DNA of 64,000 nucleotides from JALHST01 sp038316335 (lineage in GTDB: Bacteria > Bacteroidota > Bacteroidia > Flavobacteriales > Flavobacteriaceae). Shown one piece after another: positions 52,226-60,929 of the stretch; positions within the stretch are counted from its first letter, which is position 1, and each line of letters begins with the position of its first letter. The notes beneath the pieces are model-generated. The model worked only from the letters and a program-made list of their open reading frames with translations. It was not told the origin of the DNA and did no database searches. Both the position numbers and the translations under genes were made by a program. Location: the NCBI GenBank assembly GCA_038316335.1, contig JBBQAM010000014.1, positions 11,971 to 75,970 of the forward strand, given 5' to 3'.

Positions 52226-53368
52226 TCAAAAACAGGTCAAAAGCCTATCGAAATCGACAGCTGAATTATAAACGTTCGGGGAAATACGTATCGCCCCTCC
52301 TCGGTAGGAAACATAAATGTTCTTTTCGGTCAACCGCTGTTTCACTACTTCCATATCAGTATCCCTGTTCAAATAAATTCCGAAAAGGTGTTTTGCCCGA
52401 AAGGCATCCGTTTCAATAAAATGACCTTTTGACCGCAATGCCTCGATGACAGGTTTTGAAATTTCTTCGCAATAGTCCTGTATAACGGCTGTTTTCCATT
52501 CGAGGAGCTGTTCTATGGCACGTGTTAGCATGGGAACCAGAATAAAATTGCTCGATTCGCCTACGGAGTAGCGTTCCGCTTTTTCTTGATATGCATCTTC
52601 AAACTGGGTCAAGCGCGAAAAGTCTTCACTATGTAATCGATTGATCCAATTTTCCTCAATCGGCCGACCCTGGTTGAAAAAATCACTATAGTAGGCCAAT
52701 CCCAATGAATAGGGCCCTAATAGCCACTTATATCCGGCACAGATCAAGGCGTCGGGACGTATTTCCTCAATCGAAAATGGAAGTGCGCCAACGCTTTGGG
52801 TCCCGTCAATGACGAGCAACGCCTGTACTTCCTTGGTTTTGACCCTGATTTTTTCAAGATCGAAGCGTGTGCCGTCTGCCCAATGTACGTGCGGCATTGC
52901 GACCACGGCCGTTTTCTTATTGATCGCTTCCAGAATTGAGGCATTCCAAGATTTACCACGATTGACAAAGGCCTTAGAAGGTCTGATGGTTTTTATCGAT
53001 GCACCCTGTTTAATCGCCACGGTCTTCCAGATATATACATTGCTGGGGAATTGTTCATCTACTAGAAGTATTTCATCACCTTTTTTCAAGGGCACATTAT
53101 TGGCAACATTCGCCAAACCGTAGGATGCCGATGGTATGATGGCTATATTACGATGGTCTGATGCCCCAACAAGCTCGGCAAAACGCCTTTTTAACGTTTC
53201 CCTCGGATCAAAAAAATCGGACGCCGATATTTCATAGGGTAAATTCTTCCTTTTCAAATTGGTAAGACCTACCTCTTCTACGCTTTTGAGTTGAGGAGAC
53301 ATATAGGCCCCGTTCAAATAGGTAACTGTGTCCGGCAGGTTGAACCATGCTTTTTTCGAACTTAACAT
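52226..53368 (-). CDS. Class V aminotransferase family PLP enzyme
   Basis: The 380-residue protein begins LPDTVTYLNGAYMSPQLKSVEE, typical of the class V cysteine-desulfurase/kynureninase-like fold. DGTQSVGALPFSIEEIRPDALICAGYKWLLGPY contains the PLP-binding Lys in GYKWLLGP and the preceding Asp/Gln pocket. The small domain ends KNIYVSYRGGAIRISPNVYN. The substrate is undetermined; isopenicillin-epimerase-like or desulfurase-like members exist. It overlaps the pdeM end by 7 bases. Confidence 0.87.
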   Translation of the reverse strand: MLSSKKAWFNLPDTVTYLNGAYMSPQLKSVEEVGLTNLKRKNLPYEISASDFFDPRETLKRRFAELVGASDHRNIAIIPSASYGLANVANNVPLKKGDEILLVDEQFPSNVYIWKTVAIKQGASIKTIRPSKAFVNRGKSWNASILEAINKKTAVVAMPHVHWADGTRFDLEKIRVKTKEVQALLVIDGTQSVGALPFSIEEIRPDALICAGYKWLLGPYSLGLAYYSDFFNQGRPIEENWINRLHSEDFSRLTQFEDAYQEKAERYSVGESSNFILVPMLTRAIEQLLEWKTAVIQDYCEEISKPVIEALRSKGHFIETDAFRAKHLFGIYLNRDTDMEVVKQRLTEKNIYVSYRGGAIRISPNVYNSAVDFDRLLTCF

Positions 53369-54015
53369 GCTTTTTGTTTTGAAACTAAAATTACCTCGTT
53401 TTTTGTAATCGCATAAATTTCATCATCCTTTTGGGCCCGTAGGACATGAGTCCCAGTGAACTCGCCAAAAGCAGGAAGGATCATATGATTTTTACGTTTA
53501 AAGAAGCATGGCAGCCGTAAAGATTGTCTACCGTGCCCATGCAATCGAATTGCCGGGTGTATGTGCCCTGAAAAATTATAGAACCCTTGTCTTTCTTCAG
53601 GATGATGTGTCAATAAAAAAGTATCCAAAGATAGTTCGTCAACAACTTCAATTCCCGCGGCTTCATATTTTAGGTGCGAGATGATGTCATGGTTCCCCTT
53701 AACAAGGATGATTTGTGCCTCTACCCCGGAAACCCATTTTTTAAAGTATTCCCATTCCTGATTCATCGCAGAATGAAACAGGTCACCCAAAAAACAGATG
53801 GTCTTCGGCTGAAAGAAAGTGACTACTTCCTCTAATAATTCAAAGTTTTTTGCAATCGCCTTTTGGGGAACTGCCGCTCCATATTTTCGAAAGTGTGAAA
53901 TTTTACCCAAATGAACATCACTGATCAGCAAGCATGATTTTTTTTCCCAAAACAAAACGCCAGAAGGATGCAAAATGAATTGCTGAAAGTTTAGTATGAT
54001 CGTTTTTGTTGTCAC
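53362..54015 (-). CDS. pdeM: Ligase-associated DNA damage response endonuclease PdeM
   Basis: The 217-residue calcineurin-like phosphoesterase has SDVHLGKISHFRKYG (metal Asp-x-His), GDLFHS, KGNHDIISH (Asn-His) and FSGHIHPAIRLHGHG (final His pair). It belongs to the PdeM group linked to ATP-dependent DNA ligase clusters. The start is GTG at 54015, directly after a TAG, and an exact -7 element (54021-54028) ends 6 bases before it, so the mRNA may be leaderless. Its usual partner, an Lhr-like helicase, lies at 56007 beyond an inserted operon. Confidence 0.87.
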   Translation of the reverse strand: MTTKTIILNFQQFILHPSGVLFWEKKSCLLISDVHLGKISHFRKYGAAVPQKAIAKNFELLEEVVTFFQPKTICFLGDLFHSAMNQEWEYFKKWVSGVEAQIILVKGNHDIISHLKYEAAGIEVVDELSLDTFLLTHHPEERQGFYNFSGHIHPAIRLHGHGRQSLRLPCFFKRKNHMILPAFGEFTGTHVLRAQKDDEIYAITKNEVILVSKQKAC

Positions 54016-54020
54016 CTAAC

Positions 54021-54028
54021 CAAAGGTA
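54021..54028 (-). promoter_or_regulatory. -7 promoter element of pdeM
   Basis: TACCTTTG on the minus strand matches TAnnTTTG exactly. Transcription would start within a base or two of the GTG start codon, implying a leaderless message or an alternative start. Confidence 0.45.
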
Positions 54029-54094
54029 CTAAACCTTGCTTGTTTTTATTAAACGGAAAAGCTATTTTGCAATTAATATTATAGTCCTCAAAGG

Positions 54095-55003
54095 ATGCCT
54101 AAAATTATCGTTGTCGGAAGTTCAAATACTGATATGGTCGTTAAGACCGATCGGTTTCCCCTAGCGGGAGAAACCATCCTAGGCGGCGATTTTTTTATGT
54201 TCCCTGGCGGAAAAGGGGCCAATCAGGCAGTGGCTGCGGCGCGGGCCGGAGGCGAAGTTGTCTTTATTTGTGCCGTTGGTGACGATGTTTTTGGACAAAC
54301 CGCGCTGAAAGGGTACCAACAGGAAGGCATCGATATTGTGCATGCCCAAGTGATTAAAGACACAAACTCTGGTGTTGCCCTAATTACGATAAACGATGAA
54401 GGGGAAAATAAGATCGTAGTTGCTTCTGGGGCCAATGGTTTGTTATCCCCAGACCGAATTTCGAAAATGATCGAAGGGATCGATAGTGAATGTCTCTTTC
54501 TCACACAATTGGAAACACCCATTGAAACTGTCGAATACCTTTCAAGTTATTGCAAGATGACCGATCGGCGATTGATTATCAACCCGGCGCCTGCACAGGC
54601 ATTGACCGATGAAATATTGGAGGGTCTTTTTTTGATCACCCCGAACGAAACCGAGGCGAAGATCTTGACGGGGATCTACGCCACCGACGCGGCGTCAATG
54701 CAGGCAGCCGGACTTTCGTTATTAGACAAAGGCGTAAAAAATGTATTAATTACCCTTGGGAACAAGGGAGCTTTTTTTATCAATGCGGAAGAACACTTTT
54801 TGGTGCCCTCCCGAAAGGTGCGTGCACTAGATACAACCGCTGCAGGAGATGTATTCAACGGGGTCTTTGCGGTTTGTCTTGCGCAGAACTTGTCATGGCG
54901 GGAGAGCGTCGATTATGCGAACAGGGCGGCTGCCCTCTCGGTGACCAAAATGGGTGCCCAAGGTTCTGCCCCCTTTAAAGAAGCTATCAACCAATTTAAA
55001 TAA
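54095..55003 (+). CDS. rbsK: Ribokinase
   Basis: The 302-residue PfkB-family kinase has GSSNTDMVVKTDRFPLAGETI, the FPGGKGANQAVAAARAGG sugar-binding block and ATP/anion-hole motif DTTAAGDVFNG, with Asp252 as the catalytic base. It phosphorylates ribose to ribose 5-phosphate. The next gene, 5 bases downstream, is a sugar transporter, which supports a ribose uptake operon. The pair lies between two ligase-associated repair genes. Confidence 0.93.
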   Translation: MPKIIVVGSSNTDMVVKTDRFPLAGETILGGDFFMFPGGKGANQAVAAARAGGEVVFICAVGDDVFGQTALKGYQQEGIDIVHAQVIKDTNSGVALITINDEGENKIVVASGANGLLSPDRISKMIEGIDSECLFLTQLETPIETVEYLSSYCKMTDRRLIINPAPAQALTDEILEGLFLITPNETEAKILTGIYATDAASMQAAGLSLLDKGVKNVLITLGNKGAFFINAEEHFLVPSRKVRALDTTAAGDVFNGVFAVCLAQNLSWRESVDYANRAAALSVTKMGAQGSAPFKEAINQFK

Positions 55004-55008
55004 CTATC

Positions 55009-56004
55009 ATGTTCATTATCGACACGTACGGAATCGCCGTTATATTCTGCGTAATTACAATGTTGGCCTGGGGTTCATGGGCGAATACCCAAAAACTTAC
55101 GGCCAGAAGTTGGCGTTTCGAGCTTTTTTATTGGGACTACGTTTTTGGGATTGTGTTCTTTGCGCTGTTTTTCGCTTTGACTGCTGGTAATATGGGGGTA
55201 GCGGGGCGTGCTTTTTTTGAAGACATTTCCCAGGCAAGTTCAGAAAATATGGGGTCTGCCTTATTGGGAGGAATCTTATTCAATGGAGCGAACATACTCT
55301 TGGTTGCGGCCATTGCCCTGGCCGGGATGTCGGTGGCTTTTCCTGTAGGGATCGGTCTGGCGTTGGTAGTTGGCGTGATTGTGAATTATTTGGATGCCCC
55401 TGTAGGTGATTCGACCCTGCTGTTTGGTGGGGTCGGACTCGTAGTTTTGGCAATTTTATTGAATGCGAATGCCTACAGAAAACTTGCGGCACAACGTCAA
55501 AAAGCACCAGCAAAAGGATTGATCCTGGCTGTCGTTGCAGGTTTGCTGATGGGGTTGTTCTACAAGTACGTTGCCAACTCGATGTTTCCCGACTTTAGCA
55601 ATCCGATCGAAGGTAAGTTGAGTCCGTATACCGCGGTATTCTTATTTTCACTGGGCATTTTAGCTAGTAATTTCCTATTCAATACCCTTTTGATGGCAAG
55701 GCCGTTTGAAGGAGCCCCTGTTCGTTTTAAGGATTATTTCGAAGGATCTTCCAGGAGTCATCTCATGGGCTTTTTGGGCGGTATTATTTGGTGTGTTGGG
55801 ATGTCGTTCAGTATTTTGGCATCCGATAAGGCCGGACCGGCCATTTCCTATGGTCTGGGACAAGGGGCGACGGTCGTAGCTGCCGTATGGGGTATCTTTG
55901 TTTGGAAAGAATTCAAAGGAGCGCCAAAAAATGTTTTGGTCATGTTGAACGCCATGTTGCTATTGTACATTGCGGGATTGGCCATGATCATTGCCGCACG
56001 CTAG
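55009..56004 (+). CDS. GRP-family sugar transporter (ribose/glucose uptake type)
   Basis: The 331-residue protein has ten hydrophobic segments in the DMT/GRP arrangement, with MLAWGSWANTQKLTA at the N-terminus and the paired motif FNGANILLVAAIALAGMSVAFPVGIGLALV typical of GRP (RbsU/GlcU-like) transporters. It probably moves ribose by proton symport for the adjoining ribokinase. It ends 2 bases from the end of the convergent helicase gene with no room for a separate terminator. Confidence 0.88.
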   Translation: MFIIDTYGIAVIFCVITMLAWGSWANTQKLTARSWRFELFYWDYVFGIVFFALFFALTAGNMGVAGRAFFEDISQASSENMGSALLGGILFNGANILLVAAIALAGMSVAFPVGIGLALVVGVIVNYLDAPVGDSTLLFGGVGLVVLAILLNANAYRKLAAQRQKAPAKGLILAVVAGLLMGLFYKYVANSMFPDFSNPIEGKLSPYTAVFLFSLGILASNFLFNTLLMARPFEGAPVRFKDYFEGSSRSHLMGFLGGIIWCVGMSFSILASDKAGPAISYGLGQGATVVAAVWGIFVWKEFKGAPKNVLVMLNAMLLLYIAGLAMIIAAR

Positions 56005-56006
56005 GG

Positions 56007-58550
56007 CTACTTTTTCGTTAATACCGCTATCATGCGCTTAATGCGATCCGTGAGTTTTTCGCTTGATAATTTTTCACGCAATCTGTCGGTGATAATGGGG
56101 AAGGAAAAAGGGGTTGGCTCCAAACATCGCTTCCAAATGATTTCTTGTTCGGCAATTCGTTCAAGAGCTAGACGCAATCGTCCCTCCTCCAATTGGTGTT
56201 CAAAAGTTTCACGAAAGGCTTGCTGATATAATAGATTCTCGGGCTCATAGTCCCGAAAAACATCAAATAGCAATTGTGAGTTACTTTGCAAATGTTTCAT
56301 CTTTATGCCTTTATTGGGATATCCTGTGAAAACCAGGCCACTTATGACGGCAATATCCCTGAATTTACGACGCGCCATTTCGGTAGCATTCAAACTCTTT
56401 TGCAGGTCGTCTAACATGTAATCGGTTGAAAACAGCGCGTTGTCAAGAACTTGTTGCATATCGATTTCTTGGTCTGAGAGCAATTCAAAGCCGTAGTCGT
56501 TAAATGCCAATGAAAATGTTATTGGGCCCAAGAGGCTAATGCGATATCCTAGTAAACTGCCCATAGCCTCATGAACAAATCTGCCTTCGAATGGGTAGAA
56601 TATATGATGGTACCCGTCAAGGGTCTTAAAGGTCTCTATGAGAAATTCATTTGGCTTTGGTACAATGCTTTCTACTTCCTGCCTTTTAAATAACGGGGCT
56701 AAGGCAAGGAGTTCCGTGCCCAATCCTACTGAGGTCGGGGAGGCAAAAACCATTTTTTTCTGGGGAAGATCTGGTGTGCCAATTGCCGGTTGGTTTCGGG
56801 TCGAGGCAAGCGAGGACACCTTGTAGAGTTCATTTCTGAGCAGTTCTGACATCTGTGCTGACAGGGTCAACCGGCCGCCCATCCACGCCGGCACCTTGTT
56901 CGTTTTTTTGGTCGTATTACGCACATAGACCTGCATGTCCTTAATTCGAATGAACTCTAAATTACGACCGGCAAAAATAAACACATCACCCTGGGTCATT
57001 TTTGCAACAAATGACTCTTCGACCGAACCTATATAGCCCCCTTTTTGATAGCGTACCGATAAATTGGCGTCGCTTACGATCGTACCAATCTGAAATCGAT
57101 GCCGCATGGCTACTCCTCGATTGTTCACTATCAATTTTCCATCGTGTGCGATCGCTACCTTTTTATATTCGTCATATGCTTGGAGGCTCTGGCTGCCCAT
57201 GACCAAAAAATTCAAGAGCCATTGCCATTGCTCTTGGGAAATAGCTTGAAAACAGAAGGTTTGCTTGACCTCCTTAAAAACTTCATCGGGGTAGAAACCC
57301 TCCGATATCGCCAAGGTAATCAGGTATTGTAGCAATACATCAAAACTATTGAGATACGGAATACGGTCTTCAACGGCATTTTGTTTGACTGCTTGTTGCA
57401 ATGCGGAAGCTTCTACCAATTCGATCGCATGTGTGGGCAGGAAGTAGATGATACTCTCTTTTCCCGGACGATGGCCACTTCTTCCAGCCCGTTGTAAAAA
57501 ACGAGCAACACCTTTGGGACCTCCAATTTGAACAACGGTTTCTACGGGGGCAAAATCGACCCCGAGATCCAAACTTGAAGTACAGACTACGGCTTTTAAC
57601 CGTTCATCACGGATGGCTTGTTCGACCCAAATACGGGTCTCTTTATTGATACTGCCGTGGTGCATTGCAATTTCGCCAGCAAATTCCGGATGTTTTTCCA
57701 AAATTTTTTGGAACCAGATTTCGCATTGACTGCGGGTATTGGTAAAAAGTAAGGTAGTCTTGCTATGGTTGATGATAGGTATGACATCTTCCAAAAGATG
57801 CAGGCCCAAATGCCCACGCCAAGGAAATGATTCGATTTCCTTTGGGATGATGCTTTTGACCGTAATCTTCTTTTTTATATCGGCCTTGATCATCACCGAA
57901 TTTTGCAATGCCGGACTCCCAGGTCCCAACAAAACTTCCATGGCTTCCCCTAAATTACCAATAGTGGCCGAAATGCCCCAGATTCGGAGATTTTTTGAAA
58001 TTGCTTTTAGTCTCGAAAGGGCGAGCTCCATCTGAACACCTCGTTTTGTTCCCAGTAATTCATGCCATTCGTCTACTACGATGGCCGTGCAATTGGTGAA
58101 CATCTTTTGATACCCTTTGGAAGCAAGCAACAATTGCAGGCTCTCTGGTGTAGTAATCAAAAGATCGGGCATTTGATTTTTCTGCTGTGCACGTTCCTTG
58201 GATGATGTATCACCTGTGCGTATTCCGACCGTCATCTGGGTTTCTAAATCACTCGTAACCCGCTCTGCAGACTGCTTTATTTCTTGTGACAATGCCCTTA
58301 AGGGCGTTATCCAAATAGCTTTTAAACCTGCACGATGTTTCGTTTTATAATCAGGATGCTTTTTGATGTGGCCTAAGATGATCGGAAACCAAAGGGCATA
58401 GGTCTTGCCACTACCAGTCGGGGCGTTCAGTAGCCCATGCTTGCCTTGTAAAAAGGCGGTCCAGGTAGCCCATTGAAAGGGGAAAGGTTTCCAGTTTTGA
58501 TTTTTGAACCATTGATTGGCAATTTCAAAAAGCACTTCATTCTTTTTCAT
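56007..58550 (-). CDS. Ligase-associated DEXH-box helicase (Lhr-like)
   Basis: The 847-residue SF2 helicase has Walker A in NAPTGSGKTYALWFP, DEWH in AIVVDEWHELLG, SATIGN as motif III, LFTNTRSQCE in motif IV and QRAGRSGHRPGKESI as motif VI. Length and order match the Lhr-like helicases that accompany a bacterial ATP-dependent ligase and PdeM. The ligase and exonuclease genes that usually sit next to it are not in the window; 244 bases without a gene precede its start. Confidence 0.9.
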   Translation of the reverse strand: MKKNEVLFEIANQWFKNQNWKPFPFQWATWTAFLQGKHGLLNAPTGSGKTYALWFPIILGHIKKHPDYKTKHRAGLKAIWITPLRALSQEIKQSAERVTSDLETQMTVGIRTGDTSSKERAQQKNQMPDLLITTPESLQLLLASKGYQKMFTNCTAIVVDEWHELLGTKRGVQMELALSRLKAISKNLRIWGISATIGNLGEAMEVLLGPGSPALQNSVMIKADIKKKITVKSIIPKEIESFPWRGHLGLHLLEDVIPIINHSKTTLLFTNTRSQCEIWFQKILEKHPEFAGEIAMHHGSINKETRIWVEQAIRDERLKAVVCTSSLDLGVDFAPVETVVQIGGPKGVARFLQRAGRSGHRPGKESIIYFLPTHAIELVEASALQQAVKQNAVEDRIPYLNSFDVLLQYLITLAISEGFYPDEVFKEVKQTFCFQAISQEQWQWLLNFLVMGSQSLQAYDEYKKVAIAHDGKLIVNNRGVAMRHRFQIGTIVSDANLSVRYQKGGYIGSVEESFVAKMTQGDVFIFAGRNLEFIRIKDMQVYVRNTTKKTNKVPAWMGGRLTLSAQMSELLRNELYKVSSLASTRNQPAIGTPDLPQKKMVFASPTSVGLGTELLALAPLFKRQEVESIVPKPNEFLIETFKTLDGYHHIFYPFEGRFVHEAMGSLLGYRISLLGPITFSLAFNDYGFELLSDQEIDMQQVLDNALFSTDYMLDDLQKSLNATEMARRKFRDIAVISGLVFTGYPNKGIKMKHLQSNSQLLFDVFRDYEPENLLYQQAFRETFEHQLEEGRLRLALERIAEQEIIWKRCLEPTPFSFPIITDRLREKLSSEKLTDRIKRMIAVLTKK

Positions 58551-58763
58551 TTCATGCTGGCCATTTGATTTTTTTGTCTCCTGCCTTGGTCATTCCATCG
58601 ATTGTTCACTAAAATCAGGACATTTTAAAACCCCATGAAAGTGAGGCCCAAAGCTTTTTGATAAATAACCGGATTTTTTTTGACCCATCAACGCGCGATG
58701 AATTTACGAATTTACGGTTGAAACAAAGTTTATTTGTATACCCTATATGACCTTCAAAAAAAT

Positions 58764-58771
58764 TATATTTG
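58764..58771 (+). promoter_or_regulatory. -7 promoter element of the TerB-family gene
   Basis: TATATTTG matches TAnnTTTG exactly, 23 bases before the ATG at 58795, giving a predicted leader of about 17 bases. A TTTG lies 27 bases further up, too far for a canonical -33. Confidence 0.45.
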
Positions 58772-58794
58772 CCCATATTAAAATTGAATACTAG

Positions 58795-59217
58795 ATGTCT
58801 ATATTAGATTTATATGGTAGTGGCGAGCATAGAAGAAATTTGGCACATTTTGCTTCTATTGCTACATTGGCTGCTGTTGATGGGGAGTTGGGTCCTGAGG
58901 AAAAACAATTGTTGGATCGTTTTGCGAATAAACTTGATATTACCGAGGCGGAGTATAAGGAGGTAATGAAGAAGGAAAACAAATATCCTATTGAAACACC
59001 TACCAGTCATGAAAAGCGGCTAGAGCGTCTATATGACCTGTTCAAGATTATTTTTATCGACCACATTATTGACCAAGATGAACTGGTACTTCTGAAAAAA
59101 TATGCAATTGGCTTGGGATTTTCTGGGGATAAGGCTGAAAAATTACTTCAGCGGTCAATCGATATATTTAGTGGAAAGGTAGATTTTGAGGACTATCTGT
59201 ATTTGGTAAAGCATTAA
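58795..59217 (+). CDS. TerB-family protein
   Basis: The 140-residue protein has LATLAAVDGELGPEEKQLLDR, the TerB 'A..DG..s..E' motif, and a repeat-like DHIIDQDELVLLKKYAIGLG half, consistent with a two-lobe metal-binding helical fold. It is distinct in sequence from the two shorter TerB-like proteins at 38660 and 47230. It stands alone between the helicase and fbp. Function is not known beyond the fold. Confidence 0.78.
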   Translation: MSILDLYGSGEHRRNLAHFASIATLAAVDGELGPEEKQLLDRFANKLDITEAEYKEVMKKENKYPIETPTSHEKRLERLYDLFKIIFIDHIIDQDELVLLKKYAIGLGFSGDKAEKLLQRSIDIFSGKVDFEDYLYLVKH

Positions 59218-59289
59218 GTGCCTTTCTAGGTTGGGTTTGTTGGCAAAAGCTGCTATGTGCCGATGATGCCAAAAATTATATCCTACGAA

Positions 59290-60291
59290 TCATCGCAGGA
59301 ATTCTTCGGCCTTTTCGACCATTCTGGGACTGCCGCAAAAGAATGGAACCCGTTCATGAAGTTCAGTAGGTTGTATATCAAGGATACGCCGTTGGCCATT
59401 GCTGGCTTTACCCATGGCTTGTTCTGCAATAAATGCCATAGGATTGCATTCATACAATAATCTAAGTTTACCATTCGTGGCCAAACTACTTTTCGGGTAC
59501 ATATAGATGCCGCCTTTTATCATGTTTCGATGGAAATCGGAAACCAACGACCCGATATATCGCGATGTATACGGGCGATCATCCTCTTCTTTTTGGCAAT
59601 ATTTAATGTAGTCTTTTACACCTTGGGGAAAATGGATATAATTGCCCTCATTGACCGAATAAATTTTTCCCGTTTCGGGAAATTGCATGTTCGGGTGCGA
59701 TAGGTAAAAGGTACCTATCGCGGGGTTGAGCGTGAACCCGTTGACTCCGTCGCCCGTGGTATATACCAACATCGTCGAGGTACCATAAATGATGTAGCCT
59801 GCCGCTACCTGATTTTTTCCGGGTTGTAAAAAGTCTTCCAAGGAAACAGGGGTGCCAACGGGTGTAATGCGTCTATAAATCGAAAAAATCGTCCCTACTG
59901 AGACGTTCACATCAATATTTGATGAACCATCTAATGGATCGATCAATACGATGTATTTATTCTGGTGTTGATTGTCATTGCTATTGACACTGATGAAATC
60001 ATCTGATTCCTCGGAAGCAATCCCACAAACGATTTCCCGGTTTTTTAAGGTCTGAATGAATTTCTCATTGGCCAAAACATCCAATTTTTGCTGATCTTCA
60101 CCTTGAATGTTCGTTTCGCCTACAGCCCCCAGCACGTCTACGAGCCCTGCCTTATTCACTTCATGATTGACTACCTTGGCGGCGAGGCGGATGGCATTGA
60201 TTAGTTTTGATAGTTCTCCGGAAGAATATTGAAAGGAAGATTGGTTTTCAATGATGAATTCACCTAGGGTGGTGTTTTTCTTGTTCAACAT
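59290..60291 (-). CDS. fbp: Class 1 fructose-1,6-bisphosphatase
   Basis: The 333-residue enzyme has the signature block IDPLDGSSNIDVNVSVGTIFSIY (metal ligands in DPLDGSS), an earlier GEDQQKLDVLANEKF, EESDD, and the substrate-binding GGIYMYPKSSLATNGKLRLLYE. It hydrolyses fructose 1,6-bisphosphate in gluconeogenesis. It is monocistronic and divergent from the GNAT gene. Confidence 0.96.
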   Translation of the reverse strand: MLNKKNTTLGEFIIENQSSFQYSSGELSKLINAIRLAAKVVNHEVNKAGLVDVLGAVGETNIQGEDQQKLDVLANEKFIQTLKNREIVCGIASEESDDFISVNSNDNQHQNKYIVLIDPLDGSSNIDVNVSVGTIFSIYRRITPVGTPVSLEDFLQPGKNQVAAGYIIYGTSTMLVYTTGDGVNGFTLNPAIGTFYLSHPNMQFPETGKIYSVNEGNYIHFPQGVKDYIKYCQKEEDDRPYTSRYIGSLVSDFHRNMIKGGIYMYPKSSLATNGKLRLLYECNPMAFIAEQAMGKASNGQRRILDIQPTELHERVPFFCGSPRMVEKAEEFLR

Positions 60292-60374
60292 GAATAGTCT
60301 GTTTATATAGGCACAAATATCGGGTATTTTGTGAAACTATATGATTTTCGGAGAAAATACCGTTTTTAAATATT

Positions 60375-60382
60375 TAACTTTG
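60375..60382 (+). promoter_or_regulatory. -7 promoter element of the GNAT-lysC operon
   Basis: TAACTTTG matches TAnnTTTG exactly and directly abuts the 19-bp block shared with the ACT-protein promoter. The predicted leader of about 15 bases would consist mostly of that shared block. Confidence 0.5.
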
Positions 60383-60401
60383 TGTTTTATTTGTAACAAT
60401 T
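60383..60401 (+). promoter_or_regulatory. Second copy of the 19-bp shared promoter block
   Basis: TGTTTTATTTGTAACAATT, identical to 31072-31090, ends at the base before the GNAT ATG. Only the left arm (TGTAACAATT) of the inverted repeat seen at 31081-31126 is present here. Confidence 0.6.
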
Positions 60402-60887
60402 ATGAAGTACACAATTCGAGAAGCAATGGCAACCGATATGCCGGAAGTTTGGCAACTGATAAATGAATTGGCCGTATATGAAAAGGAAGCTGACGCCGTC
60501 ACGATAACAATCGACGATTTGACCAACGATGGTTTTGGCGCGAAGAAACTTTTCCAATGCTTTGTTGCTGATTCTTTGGGAAAATTAGTTGGATTGGCCT
60601 TGGTGTATCCGCGCTATTCAACTTGGAAAGGACCGGTTATTCATTTAGAAGATCTAATCGTAACCCAAAAGATGCGGGGAAGTGGTCTGGGAACCGCACT
60701 TCTTGATGAAGTGGTTCGGTATGCGGCCCAATTGGGCGTTAAGCGTATTAGCTGGGAAGTTTTGGATTGGAATGAGCCGGCCATAAAATTTTACGAAGGA
60801 AAAGGAGCTGCTGTAATGCGCGATTGGGATGTTGTGCAACTCGATGAAGCCGGCATCAAAAGATATCTTGATAATATTAAAAACTAA
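60402..60887 (+). CDS. GNAT family N-acetyltransferase
   Basis: The 161-residue protein is a GNAT enzyme: the acetyl-CoA P-loop QKMRGSGLGTALLD, preceded by a VIHLEDLIV strand and followed by WEVLDWNEPAIKFYEGKGA. It resembles the diamine/spermidine acetyltransferase-like members found in Bacteroidetes. The substrate is unknown. It is followed after 42 bases by lysC, so both are likely cotranscribed. Confidence 0.88.
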   Translation: MKYTIREAMATDMPEVWQLINELAVYEKEADAVTITIDDLTNDGFGAKKLFQCFVADSLGKLVGLALVYPRYSTWKGPVIHLEDLIVTQKMRGSGLGTALLDEVVRYAAQLGVKRISWEVLDWNEPAIKFYEGKGAAVMRDWDVVQLDEAGIKRYLDNIKN

Positions 60888-60929
60888 AGGCAAACTCTTA
60901 TTGTAGGGTAATGTAAAGAATGGGCACCT

